Source: Silvimonas soli (GTDB lineage Bacteria > Pseudomonadota > Gammaproteobacteria > Burkholderiales > Chitinibacteraceae). From it: a stretch of DNA of 64,000 bases. The stretch is taken from the NCBI RefSeq assembly GCF_030035605.1, contig NZ_CP106736.1:1178001-1242000 (forward strand), in the 5' to 3' direction. The first letter of the stretch is position 1; every line of letters starts with the position of its first letter. The position numbers and the translations under genes were made by a program. Below, one piece after another: positions 19,465 to 27,289 of this stretch. The notes under the pieces were generated by a model that saw nothing but the letters and a program-made list of their open reading frames with translations, did no database searches and was not told where the DNA came from.

Positions 19465-19985
19465 AGCAAGCCCAATTCATCTGGACTTTGCGGCAATGGC
19501 CCAAGTACGCCGGTGTGCTCGGCTGGGTCGGGCTGGGGTTGATTGTGGCTGGCGTGTTGATTTATCGGCAGACCGTGGTGCCGTTCAATCGTGATCTGGA
19601 CCGGCGTGAAGCGGATGTGCAAGACATGGCGCGACGTCTCAAAAGCAACGCCATTGCCGCATCGACCGTAGCCGGGCTGCCGCCGCTGAAAACACCCAAC
19701 ACTTTTACCGAGTTCTTGCGCAACGTCAGCCTGTGGGGCGACAAGCATCACATTGCCATTTCGCAAAGTGACTACAAATCCTCCGCCGAAGCCGACGGAC
19801 ATCTGGTGCGCTACGGCGTGCAGTTTCCGGCACAGGGCCGTTATGTAGATATCCGCGCGCTGGTTGAAGACCTGCAGGCGCAGCCAGGCGTACGCGTGGA
19901 AACGCTGATTCTGACGCGCGGGCGCATTGATGAAGACATGTTGTTCATGCAATTGCAGTTGAGCTATCTGACGGAGGTGCGTTGA
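19461..19985 (+). CDS. PilO/GspM-like assembly protein
   Basis: The 174-residue protein starts at ATG 19461, which overlaps the preceding stop (ATGA). It has one N-terminal membrane helix (about 17-38, YAGVLGWVGLGLIVAGVLIY), a short coiled region (RDLDRREADVQDMARRLKS), and a periplasmic alpha/beta domain. This matches PilO/GspM, the usual partner of PilN/GspL. The end of the protein (MQLQLSYLTEV) is the typical final strand. Its stop overlaps the next start (TGATG), so these genes are translationally coupled. Confidence 0.65.
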   Translation: MKQAQFIWTLRQWPKYAGVLGWVGLGLIVAGVLIYRQTVVPFNRDLDRREADVQDMARRLKSNAIAASTVAGLPPLKTPNTFTEFLRNVSLWGDKHHIAISQSDYKSSAEADGHLVRYGVQFPAQGRYVDIRALVEDLQAQPGVRVETLILTRGRIDEDMLFMQLQLSYLTEVR

Positions 19986-20575
19986 TGTTGTCGCGCCCGC
20001 TGCAGATTGTGCTCGCTGTTACCCTGCTGCTGACTGGTTATACCTGGTGGCAAGGCCGTCAGGCCGATGCCGACCAGGCGGATGGCTCGCGCCTGCAAAC
20101 CCGCGCCCGCCCGGCGCGCATTGCGCAAATCGCCAGCGAAGCTGCTGACAGTAACGCCCAGGCTGCAAGTGCGCCCGCCAGCGTTGTGGCTGGCAAACTG
20201 GCATCGGGCGCATCCAAGGCCTCCGCGGCTTCGGCCGCCGCATTTGTTGATCTGTTTCCACGGCAAAACTGGCAACCACTGCCACCACCGCCCACTCCGA
20301 CACCCAAACCCACGCCAACGCCCAAGCCGGTGGCACCGCCGCTGCCCATGCGCGTCGTGGCCACCTGGCATGATCCACAAGGCGATCAGGTGGTGATTGA
20401 GGTTGCTGGACAACAATATGTTCTGTGCACGCGCTGTGACGCGCTGGGACGAGTACAACAAGGAGAAGTGCTGCTAGGTATCTACCGAGTGGATAAAGTC
20501 ACCCGCGATGCAGTGTCGCTGACTTATCTGCCGCTGAATGAACCGCAGACGCTTCCCGTCGGAGGAGCGCCTTGA
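19985..20575 (+). CDS. GspC/PilP-like secretin-coupling protein
   Basis: The 196-residue protein has an N-terminal hydrophobic anchor (about 5-20, LQIVLAVTLLLTGYTWW), an Ala/Ser-rich stretch, a proline-threonine linker (PPPTPTPKPTPTPKP), and a small C-terminal beta domain. The beta domain resembles the HR domain shared by GspC and PilP, which docks onto the N0 domain of the secretin. A CTRC pair (Cys residues three apart) sits in that domain and may form a disulfide. The next gene encodes the secretin, which fits this role. Confidence 0.62.
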   Translation: MLSRPLQIVLAVTLLLTGYTWWQGRQADADQADGSRLQTRARPARIAQIASEAADSNAQAASAPASVVAGKLASGASKASAASAAAFVDLFPRQNWQPLPPPPTPTPKPTPTPKPVAPPLPMRVVATWHDPQGDQVVIEVAGQQYVLCTRCDALGRVQQGEVLLGIYRVDKVTRDAVSLTYLPLNEPQTLPVGGAP

Positions 20576-20588
20576 CCGGCGCAAACAC

Positions 20589-22571
20589 ATGATGATGAAT
20601 CACTTGAAAAACCGCCTGCGACATCGGCTCCTTGCTGCTTTGCTGCCCGCCTTGCTGGCCGGTTGCATGCCGCCTTCCGCACCGGAAACCGGGCGCCAGA
20701 TGATGCTGCAGGGTGATCCGGAACAGGGTCTGCAATATCTGCAGGATCAGCTCAAGGCCAATCCGGACGACCTGCAGGTGCGCGCCACGTATGAGCGTCA
20801 GCGGCAGATTTATGTGCAGAACCTGGTGCGCCAGGGCGAATCAGCGCGGGCGGCTGGCGATGGTGCCAATGCAGTCGCCGCCTTCCAGCACGCCTTGCAG
20901 TGGGACCCGGGCAACGCCATTGCCAAAGAAGCAATGCGCGTGATTCAGGATGATATACGCCATGCTTCCATGCTCAAGTACGCACAAACCATCAAGAATG
21001 AACAACCGGACAACGCGCTGGTCGTGGTGGAACAAGTGCTGGCGGATAATCCCCGCAATATCCAGGCGGTGCGTTTGAAGGATGAAATCCAGAGCAAGAT
21101 CACCCGCAACGCCACGCTCAAACCCAATCTGGCCGCCGCCTTGCGCAGCCCGATTTCACTGCAGTTTCGCGATCAATCGCTGACCAGCGTGTTCGACATT
21201 ATTTCGCGCATCGGCAAGGTCAATTTCATTTTTGACCGCGACGTACCGCCGAATCTGAAAACCACCATTTTCGCCCGTGACACTACCGTCCAGGACGTGA
21301 TCAACCTGCTGTTGACCACCAATCAGCTCGATAAAAAGATCCTCAACGACAACACCATCCTGATCTACCCGAAGCGCCCGGATAAAGACCGTGACTACAA
21401 AGACCTGGTGATGCGCACGTTCTATGTGGGCAACGCCGACCCCAAACAAGTGCTGGCCATGCTCAAGCAGATGACCAAAACCCGCGACATCTATATTGAT
21501 GACCGGTTGAACATGATCGTCATGCGCGACACGCCCGAAGCCATTGAAGTGGCCGAACGCCTGATCGCGGCGATTGACCTGCCGCAGTCAGAAGTGGATA
21601 TCAGCGCGCAGATTCTGGAAGTCACCAGCACTGATTTGCTCAACCTGGGCATTCAGTACCCCAACTCGATCAGCGCCACCGTGGGCACCAGCACCAATAG
21701 CTACAACGGCACTTTGACGCTGCAAGACCTGGCTGGGTTTAATCGCGGCAATGCGCTGATCAATTTTGGCCAACCCACCATTACCGCCAATCTGCAGCAC
21801 AACAAGGGCATCACCAACGTACTGGCCTCGCCCAATATCCGGGTAAAAAACAAGGAAAAAGCCAAAATCCTGATTGGTGACCGTTTGCCGGTGATTACCA
21901 ATACCACCTCCAACGGCGTGACCAGTGAGAACGTGAACTATCAGGACGTGGGTCTGACGCTGAATGTGGAGCCGACCATCTCGATTGATGGCGATATCAG
22001 CATGAAAGTAACGCTGGAAGTCTCCAATGTGGCCAACACCATCACCACCCAGACCGGGCTGACGGTGTACCAGATCGGCACGCGCCACGCGGAAACGGTG
22101 ATGGCCTCGCGTGATAACGAAACCCAGGTGCTGGGCGGCCTCTTGCAGCGCAATGATCAAACCAGCGGCAACGCGATTCCAGGCCTGGGCGAGCTGCCGG
22201 TACTGGACCGCATTTTTGGCACCAAATCCACCCAGAAAAACAAGACCGAACTGGTGCTGCTGATTACCCCGCATATCGTGCGCAATCTGCCACTGCCCAG
22301 CTCTTACATCACCACCTTTGATAGCGGCACCGATGGCCAGCTGACTACCGAGCCACTGCTGTTGCGCAGTAAATCCACCGTGAACATCAACAACTCGGTG
22401 GATGGCAGCATTCCAGCGCCGCCACCGCCGCCCGCTCCTCCGGCAGCGACAACGGCCCCCGCACCGGCGCAACTGCCCGGCGTACCGGCACCACAGCCAG
22501 TGCCGCAACAGCAAGTGCAACCCGCCATTACTCCAGTCCCGGCACGTAGCGGGACGGGTTTGCGGCGCTGA
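20589..22571 (+). CDS. Secretin (GspD/PilQ superfamily) lipoprotein with TPR-like N-terminus
   Basis: About 660 residues from the ATG at 20589, the first of three consecutive Met codons; a start at 20538 inside the previous gene is also open. A lipobox LLAGC places the lipidated Cys at 26. Residues 40-160 look TPR-like, which is unusual for GspD and recalls MshL/PilQ-type or Tad-like variants. N0/STN (about 190-250, LQFRDQSLTSVFDIISRIG) and N1-type domains follow, then the secretin beta-barrel (about 365-565, VDISAQILEVTSTDLLNLG). The C-terminus is Pro/Ala-rich. It forms the outer-membrane channel for the system. Confidence 0.88.
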   Translation: MMMNHLKNRLRHRLLAALLPALLAGCMPPSAPETGRQMMLQGDPEQGLQYLQDQLKANPDDLQVRATYERQRQIYVQNLVRQGESARAAGDGANAVAAFQHALQWDPGNAIAKEAMRVIQDDIRHASMLKYAQTIKNEQPDNALVVVEQVLADNPRNIQAVRLKDEIQSKITRNATLKPNLAAALRSPISLQFRDQSLTSVFDIISRIGKVNFIFDRDVPPNLKTTIFARDTTVQDVINLLLTTNQLDKKILNDNTILIYPKRPDKDRDYKDLVMRTFYVGNADPKQVLAMLKQMTKTRDIYIDDRLNMIVMRDTPEAIEVAERLIAAIDLPQSEVDISAQILEVTSTDLLNLGIQYPNSISATVGTSTNSYNGTLTLQDLAGFNRGNALINFGQPTITANLQHNKGITNVLASPNIRVKNKEKAKILIGDRLPVITNTTSNGVTSENVNYQDVGLTLNVEPTISIDGDISMKVTLEVSNVANTITTQTGLTVYQIGTRHAETVMASRDNETQVLGGLLQRNDQTSGNAIPGLGELPVLDRIFGTKSTQKNKTELVLLITPHIVRNLPLPSSYITTFDSGTDGQLTTEPLLLRSKSTVNINNSVDGSIPAPPPPPAPPAATTAPAPAQLPGVPAPQPVPQQQVQPAITPVPARSGTGLRR

Positions 22572-22581
22572 CGAACGCATC

Positions 22582-23055
22582 ATGAAGCAACACAGCGGCT
22601 TTACGCTGATCGAATTGATGGTGACGCTCACCATTCTGGCCGTGCTGGCCACGGTGGCGTTGCCATTGACGCAAATCGCCGCCCAGCGCAGCCGCGAGGA
22701 AGAGTTACGCCGCGATTTATGGCAAATACGCAGCGCCATCGATGCCTATAAACAAGCCGTGGATGATGGCCGCATCAACAAGTCGATTGAAGAAACCGGT
22801 TACCCGCCGACGCTGGGCATTCTGGTGGACGGGGTGAAAGACCTGAAAGACCCGGCCGGGCACAAAATGTATTTTCTGCGGCGTATTCCGCGTGATCCAT
22901 TTTGTGATTGCGCCAGTCGCAGCAATGACGAAACCTGGGGCAAACGCAGCTACGCCAGTCCGCCCGATTCGCCCGAAGAAGGCAAGGACGTGTATGACGT
23001 TTATTCTTTATCTGAAGCGGTGGGCGTCAATGGCCAGCCGTACCGGCAGTGGTAA
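22582..23055 (+). CDS. Type II secretion pseudopilin (GspG-like, second)
   Basis: The 157-residue prepilin-like protein starts at ATG 22582. Its leader is only six residues (MKQHSG/FTLIE), and the mature Glu5 is present. The helix LMVTLTILAVLATVALPLTQ is followed by a charged alpha segment and a globular domain with IPRDPFCDCASRS and a C-terminal NGQPYRQW. It is more divergent than the first GspG and lacks the calcium loop. It is probably a minor pseudopilin, made from the same transcript as the secretin. Confidence 0.83.
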   Translation: MKQHSGFTLIELMVTLTILAVLATVALPLTQIAAQRSREEELRRDLWQIRSAIDAYKQAVDDGRINKSIEETGYPPTLGILVDGVKDLKDPAGHKMYFLRRIPRDPFCDCASRSNDETWGKRSYASPPDSPEEGKDVYDVYSLSEAVGVNGQPYRQW

Positions 23056-23058
23056 CTC

Positions 23059-23448
23059 ATGTTGATTCTTGTCGCCCTTCGTCGTTTGCATCGTGGTTTT
23101 ACGCTGATTGAATTGCTGGTGGTACTGGCGATCATGGCCAGCCTGCTCACGTTGGTAGTGCCGCGTTATTTTCAGCAAACTGACCGCGCAACCGAAGTAG
23201 TACTGCGCCACAACCTGGTGGCCATGCGTGATGCCATCGACAAGTTTGACGCCGACACGGGCCACTACCCCGAAAACCTGGATGAACTGGTCACCCGCAA
23301 ATATCTGCGCGAGGTGCCACTGGACCCGGTCTCCGGCAGCCGTGAAACATGGGTCATCATCGCCCCGGAAAACGGCACCGGCGTCTACGACGTCAAAAGC
23401 GGCGCCGACGGCACCGCCCACGACGGTTCGTCCTACAGGGACTGGTAA
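23059..23448 (+). CDS. Type II secretion pseudopilin (GspG-like, third)
   Basis: The 129-residue prepilin-like protein has processing site RG/FTLIE (cleavage before F14, Glu5 = E18) and helix LLVVLAIMASLLTLVVPRYF. The conserved tail reads HYPENLDELVTRKYLREVP, then LDPVSG and VYDVKSGADG, similar to GspG but with a shortened calcium-loop region, and ends SSYRDW. It starts 4 bases after the preceding pseudopilin gene. Three GspG-like proteins in one operon suggest a pseudopilus of mixed composition. Confidence 0.83.
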   Translation: MLILVALRRLHRGFTLIELLVVLAIMASLLTLVVPRYFQQTDRATEVVLRHNLVAMRDAIDKFDADTGHYPENLDELVTRKYLREVPLDPVSGSRETWVIIAPENGTGVYDVKSGADGTAHDGSSYRDW

Positions 23449-23449
23449 C

Positions 23450-23920
23450 GTGCGGCGGCAACGGGGCTTTGCCTACGCCTGGGCGCTGATGATGGTGCTG
23501 ATTACCGGCATTTATCTGGCCGAAGTCGCCGACGTCTGGCAAACCCGTATCCGCCGCCTGAAAGAACAGGAATTGATGATCGAGGGCGATGAAATCGGGC
23601 GGGCGCTGGCTGGCTTTCTGGCGCAGGGTAATGGCCAGAGTGTGCAGTTCCCCAAGAGTCTGGATGAACTGGTACAAGACCCGCGCGTCCCCTTCCCTCG
23701 CCGCTTTCTACGCAAAGCCTATAAAGACCCGATCACCGGCGAAGACTGGCTGTACATCGCCGCACCCGGTGGCGGCTTTATGGGCGTGTACAGCAAATCC
23801 ACCGACAAACCGCTCAAACAAGACAACTTCCCTGCCAGCTACGCCACGTTTGCCAACAAGAACAGTTATCAGGACTGGAAATTTGTGCAATGGCCGAGCG
23901 GGGGGATGGTGCGGCGGTGA
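23450..23920 (+). CDS. Pseudopilin-like protein lacking Glu5
   Basis: The 156-residue protein starts at GTG 23450, one base after the previous stop. The N-terminus RRQRG/FAYAWALMMVLITG has the basic leader, Gly and Phe of a prepilin site, but Trp replaces the usual Glu5. Among known pseudopilins only the tip protein GspK normally lacks Glu5. This protein is far shorter than GspK, so it may be a tip-like minor pseudopilin of a reduced system. The C-terminal half has LDELVQDPRVPFPRR and ITGEDWLYIAAP. Confidence 0.7.
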   Translation: MRRQRGFAYAWALMMVLITGIYLAEVADVWQTRIRRLKEQELMIEGDEIGRALAGFLAQGNGQSVQFPKSLDELVQDPRVPFPRRFLRKAYKDPITGEDWLYIAAPGGGFMGVYSKSTDKPLKQDNFPASYATFANKNSYQDWKFVQWPSGGMVRR

Positions 23921-23948
23921 GGCTGACTAGTACCCAGGATTGCCGTAG

Positions 23949-23972
23949 CCCGGATTCGCGTAGCAATCCGGG
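23949..23972. repeat. Short inverted repeat (CCCGGATT/AATCCGGG)
   Basis: Eight-base arms CCCGGATT and AATCCGGG flank an eight-base loop just after the secretion operon. The preceding GTAG and the whole unit resemble the GTAGCCCGGATT...AATCCGGG dispersed repeat seen in many proteobacterial genomes. It could also act as a weak stem at the transcript end, but no T-run follows. Confidence 0.5.
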
Positions 23973-24044
23973 AGGGGGTATGGACAAACTCAAAGGCGGA
24001 TTACCCGGTGATGCATGGCGATACGGGGCTTATCAGCACCAGTC

Positions 24045-24299
24045 TCACTTCTGACACTTGAACTGTATTTCCGCTTTCGGAAAATTGCCGAAGATATACG
24101 GAGGCTGGGCTTCGACTACATTGACGATTTGCATTGACTCATTTTGATGCGAGCAAAAGTCATTCGCCTCACGCAAAGCATCCGCCTTCAACATCCCCGA
24201 TCCTGAAAGTCCCGTTGCCGCTTGCCGCGAAACCATGAAACTCTCTTGGCCCATTGGCCGCAAACAGGTTCGAAATATAGCAACATCCCCGCCGCTCAA
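24045..24299 (-). pseudogene. Remnant of a small Cys-containing exported protein
   Basis: An open frame of 84 codons reaches from a TTG at 24299; the first ATG is 45 bases further in. The body (FMVSRQAATGLSG, LREANDFCSHQN, and the terminal AEIQFKCQK) resembles a family of small bacterial lipoproteins or periplasmic proteins of about 100 residues. The expected signal peptide is missing, because its place is taken by the 3' end of the Nudix gene, which overlaps by 4 bases. It is probably a 5'-truncated copy, though translation coupled to the upstream gene cannot be excluded. Confidence 0.5.
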
Positions 24300-25354
24300 A
24301 TCTGCCCCAAAAACCAGTTCACAATATAAAAATGATCTTCAAACAGCTGCGTTTCCATGCGGCTGAACTCAAACAACGGCACCCACTGCGCCCGATCCGC
24401 ATCATCCCCGCCGCGCACTTTGGGTAAGCCATCGCCCGTCGGCGTCAATTCAATCAGAAACGCGTGCGTAATGGTGCGGCCGCGCAAGCTGCGGTGCGGG
24501 TGGTCAAATACCCGGCTTGAGCGGATAGACCCCGCCAACACCGGCGCGGGCACCTTTAAACGGGTTTCTTCGCGCAATTCACGAATCGCCGCATCACGAA
24601 TCGGCTCATCCTGATCGACAAACCCGCCTGGCAGTGCCCACAAGCCACGCCCAGGCAAGTTACGGCGACGAACCAGCAAGATGTGGCCCGAGTGGATCAC
24701 CACGGCATCCACCGTTACAAACGTGGGCGGATACGGCGCGACTGACCATGCTTTGCGAAAATCCAGCAGAAAGCGGTATTCCGTGGCCAGCGTTTGCCAG
24801 GTTTCACTACTGCGAAAGCCATCCAGCCATTGGTAAACAGCGGATGGCACCTTGGCGGCAGATTGCGCAAAGTGAGCGCCGCCATCGCACAGTAGATATT
24901 GGCGCAGATGCGAGGCATCGATATCTGGCTCATCTGCGACCTCAATGCGCTCCCATTGCGGGAACAAATCCAGATACCAGGTATGGCGGCGTGACGGGCT
25001 GCCGATCACGCCAATCTTGAACTGCGCTTCGCGGCTGCCCAGGTTGGCGGTATCTACCGCGATCACTTTGTCGACCAGATTCTGGACTTCCGTCACCCAT
25101 TGCTGGTCGTTGTACATGCGGTCCGAACAGCCAACCAGAAACACGCGGTCTTGCCATTCGGCAGGCAATGCAGCGCGCAGCATCTCTTCACGTTGATCCA
25201 GCGTGAACGGGTTGCGCGGGCTGAGCGCCTGGCGGGCCGAGCCACAGATGATGATCAGCTTGTCGGCCTGCTGCATGGCGGCCTCGATCACCTTCATATG
25301 GCCCAGATGCAGCGGCTGAAAGCGGCCAATAAAAACCAGATAGTCATGACGCAT
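24296..25354 (-). CDS. Bifunctional NMN adenylyltransferase / Nudix hydrolase
   Basis: The 352-residue protein starts at ATG 25354 (MRHDYLVFIGRFQPLHLGH). An upstream in-frame start would add nine unconserved residues. The N-terminal nucleotidyltransferase domain has the HxGH site (HLGH) and the SPRNPFT motif. The C-terminal half carries a Nudix box, GFVDQDEPIRDAAIRELREE, with the REXXEE core. Known relatives make NAD+ from NMN and hydrolyse ADP-ribose or related nucleotides. The next gene upstream on this strand is nadA, so two NAD-metabolism genes sit together. Confidence 0.92.
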   Translation of the reverse strand: MRHDYLVFIGRFQPLHLGHMKVIEAAMQQADKLIIICGSARQALSPRNPFTLDQREEMLRAALPAEWQDRVFLVGCSDRMYNDQQWVTEVQNLVDKVIAVDTANLGSREAQFKIGVIGSPSRRHTWYLDLFPQWERIEVADEPDIDASHLRQYLLCDGGAHFAQSAAKVPSAVYQWLDGFRSSETWQTLATEYRFLLDFRKAWSVAPYPPTFVTVDAVVIHSGHILLVRRRNLPGRGLWALPGGFVDQDEPIRDAAIRELREETRLKVPAPVLAGSIRSSRVFDHPHRSLRGRTITHAFLIELTPTGDGLPKVRGGDDADRAQWVPLFEFSRMETQLFEDHFYIVNWFLGQI

Positions 25355-25383
25355 GCGTTGTGCTCCGGAATGCATCAACAAGA

Positions 25384-25408
25384 AAAAGGGCGTTACACAC
25401 GCCCTTTT
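25384..25408 (-). terminator. Rho-independent terminator after nadA
   Basis: A ten-base stem (AAAAGGGCGT/ACGCCCTTTT) with a five-base loop lies between the nadA stop and the Nudix gene start. On the minus strand a T-rich tail follows, so nadA transcripts should end here. The A-rich arms allow function in both directions. Confidence 0.72.
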
Positions 25409-25420
25409 GCCCTGTTTTGA

Positions 25421-26338
25421 TTACTGATAATAGCGTTTGGAGAAATCCAGCATGCGTTCAATGGGCAGACGTGCTGCATCCATTTGTTCGGCACTCAGGT
25501 AATCGATGCGAATACCCTCGCCCGCCTGCGCACGCTGCACGGCTTGCGTGGTATTGAGCTTCATGTACGGGCACTGATTACACTGGCAACCGGCGTAGAT
25601 TGGCGCTTGCTCAATGGTCAGATCAGGCCGCGCCTGGCGCATGTTGTAAAGGATGCCGTCTTCGGTTGCGACGAAGATGGTGGCATCCGGCTCGCTGGCA
25701 TAAGACTTGATCCAGTTCAGCATGCCAGAGGTCGAACCGACGTAATCAGCCTTTTGCAGCACGGGCAGCGGGCTTTCGGGGTGGGCGATCAGGTATTTGG
25801 CCGTGCTGACAGCGGCATAGGCTTCATCTAGCGCGGCCTGATTGAACTTGTCGTGGACTTCGCACACGGCAGACCACAGCGGCATGTCGTAGCCATACTG
25901 AAAGTTCAGATACGCACCCATATTGCGATCAGGCGAGAAGATGACCTTCTTACCCTCGGCATACAGATGGGCAATGATGTCATCGACATTGCGGCTGGTA
26001 ACAATCCAGTCCGACAAGGCTTTGTGTTCTGCAGAAGAATTGATGTACGACACATGTACGTGATCTGGGTAGCTCTCACGCCATGCTTTGAGGGCGGTGA
26101 CATCGGTTTGCGTCACTAGAGAACAGGTTGAACCGCGATCCGGCAGAATGACTTCGGCCTGCGGGTTCAGAATCTTGGCGGTTTCAGCCATAAAGCGCAC
26201 GCCAGCAAACACAATGGTGTCGGCTTCGCATTCTTTGGCATAAAGGGATAATTCCAGGCTGTCGCCGACTTTATCGGCCATTTGCTGGATATGGGGCTCA
26301 GTGTAGTAATGAGCGAGCGTGACGACGCGACGTGACAT
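25421..26338 (-). CDS. nadA: Quinolinate synthase NadA
   Basis: The start is at ATG 26338, set by a GGAGG ribosome site nine bases upstream; the frame stays open further upstream without conserved sequence. The 305-residue enzyme condenses iminoaspartate with dihydroxyacetone phosphate to quinolinate. Iron-sulfur ligands expected for the family are visible: C72 (GSTCSL), C159 (SAVCEVH) and the C251/C253/C256 cluster in GCQCNQCPYMK. YYTEPHIQQMAD and VGSTSGML are further family marks. The length matches the short NadA class (about 300 residues) rather than the roughly 350-residue E. coli form. Confidence 0.93.
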   Translation of the reverse strand: MSRRVVTLAHYYTEPHIQQMADKVGDSLELSLYAKECEADTIVFAGVRFMAETAKILNPQAEVILPDRGSTCSLVTQTDVTALKAWRESYPDHVHVSYINSSAEHKALSDWIVTSRNVDDIIAHLYAEGKKVIFSPDRNMGAYLNFQYGYDMPLWSAVCEVHDKFNQAALDEAYAAVSTAKYLIAHPESPLPVLQKADYVGSTSGMLNWIKSYASEPDATIFVATEDGILYNMRQARPDLTIEQAPIYAGCQCNQCPYMKLNTTQAVQRAQAGEGIRIDYLSAEQMDAARLPIERMLDFSKRYYQ

Positions 26339-26541
26339 GGCGATCCTCCATGTAAAAAGTTGCGGGCTTTCCCGCAAACGGATGATGGTTGTTACTGCCT
26401 TGCCCTCAATTGCGGCAAGTCCTTGCCAATACGACGCTTTTTCCGCGCTGCGAATCCCGCAGCACCGCGCCAGACCGACCAGATTAGCACAAACAGGTGA
26501 CGATAAAAGCACCGTTTTTCGGTTTTTCGGCAAAGCGGGTG

Positions 26542-26570
26542 TTGACAGCCCGAATTGGCTTAGCCATAAT
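26542..26570 (+). promoter_or_regulatory. Sigma-70 promoter of the tRNA-Gly/Gly/Cys cluster
   Basis: A perfect -35 TTGACA (26542-26547) and a good -10 CATAAT (26565-26570) are separated by 17 bases. The first tRNA begins 27 bases later. A G/C-rich stretch right after the -10 resembles the discriminator of stable RNA promoters. Confidence 0.85.
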
Positions 26571-26597
26571 GCGCTCCTCGTTGCAGCACACGACAGT

Positions 26598-26673
26598 GCG
26601 GGAGTAGCTCAGTTGGTAGAGCGCAACCTTGCCAAGGTTGAGGTCGAGAGTTCGAGACTCTTCTCCCGCTCCA
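26598..26673 (+). tRNA. tRNA-Gly (GCC), copy 1
   Basis: The cloverleaf has acceptor GCGGGAG pairing with CTCCCGC, a D arm (GCTCAGTTGGTAGAGC), anticodon loop TTGCCAA (anticodon GCC), the TTCGA T-loop core, discriminator T and an encoded CCA. The mature sequence is identical to copy 2 121 bases downstream. Confidence 0.97.
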
Positions 26674-26718
26674 CTGAATCCAGGCTGCAACAAATGATGT
26701 AAAGCAACACCACTCCAT

Positions 26719-26794
26719 GCGGGAGTAGCTCAGTTGGTAGAGCGCAACCTTGCCAAGGTTGAGGTCGAGAGTTCGAGACTCTTCTCCCGCTCCA
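26719..26794 (+). tRNA. tRNA-Gly (GCC), copy 2
   Basis: This is an identical 76-base duplicate of copy 1, again with encoded CCA. The 45-base spacer between the copies has no promoter of its own, so both probably come from the promoter at 26542. Confidence 0.97.
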
Positions 26795-26802
26795 GAATTT
26801 TG

Positions 26803-26834
26803 AAAAAAGGGAAAGCGCTGACTTTCCCTTTTTT
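26803..26834 (+). terminator. Strong hairpin between tRNA-Gly and tRNA-Cys
   Basis: Thirteen-base arms (AAAAAAGGGAAAG and CTTTCCCTTTTTT) flank a six-base loop, and the 3' arm ends in six T. This is a good intrinsic terminator or processing stem 14 bases before tRNA-Cys. If it terminates, tRNA-Cys would depend on readthrough or its own promoter. Confidence 0.7.
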
Positions 26835-26848
26835 GTACAAAAGTTTCT

Positions 26849-26922
26849 GGCGCGATAGCAAAGCGGTTATGCACCGGATTGCAAATCCGTGTAGGTCGGT
26901 TCGACTCCGGCTCGCGCCTCCA
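26849..26922 (+). tRNA. tRNA-Cys (GCA)
   Basis: Acceptor GGCGCGA pairs with TCGCGCC. The anticodon loop TTGCAAA gives anticodon GCA, the T arm has GGTTCGACTCC, and CCA is encoded. The length of 74 bases is normal for tRNA-Cys. Confidence 0.97.
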
Positions 26923-26938
26923 GTAACATCAAGCACTT

Positions 26939-26970
26939 AGGCCATCCTTCGGGGTGGCCTTTTTGTTTTT
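26939..26970 (+). terminator. Rho-independent terminator of the tRNA cluster
   Basis: AGGCCATCC and GGGTGGCCT (one G-T pair) form a stem capped by a stable TTCG tetraloop, followed by TTTTTGTTTTT. This is a classic intrinsic terminator 16 bases after tRNA-Cys. Confidence 0.92.
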
Positions 26971-27289
26971 CTGCATCTACGTAAACACGTTGGCTACCCG
27001 CCCCTGAAAGACTTTGGTGTGGATTTACCCCGACTTGATCCGGGGGTCCTGAGCGAGGCAGCAGGTATCGTGGCACGTTTGTTTGCGCGACCAGATCGAA
27101 GAATCACAGCGCAACTGGCGGGAAGGTGCCAAGAAAGCACAGATGGTTGCCAGGCTGGAATTGGCGGGCAACATGATGGGCTGTGCTCCAGCCATACTCT
27201 TCGTTGCTGCCCAACTACTCGCACTGGAATCCCGCTATTACCCAGTGCCACCGGCGCCCTAAAGCTCAAATACAAGAAGGGAAATGGTC
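26971..27289. other. Intergenic stretch with no supported gene
   Basis: The 319 bases between the tRNA terminator and the DUF1398 gene contain short frames on both strands, none with recognisable homology. A phrase such as ARLFARPDRRITAQLAG could be a decayed coding remnant, but this is not secure. An AGAAGG ribosome site near 27275 serves the next gene. Confidence 0.4.
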
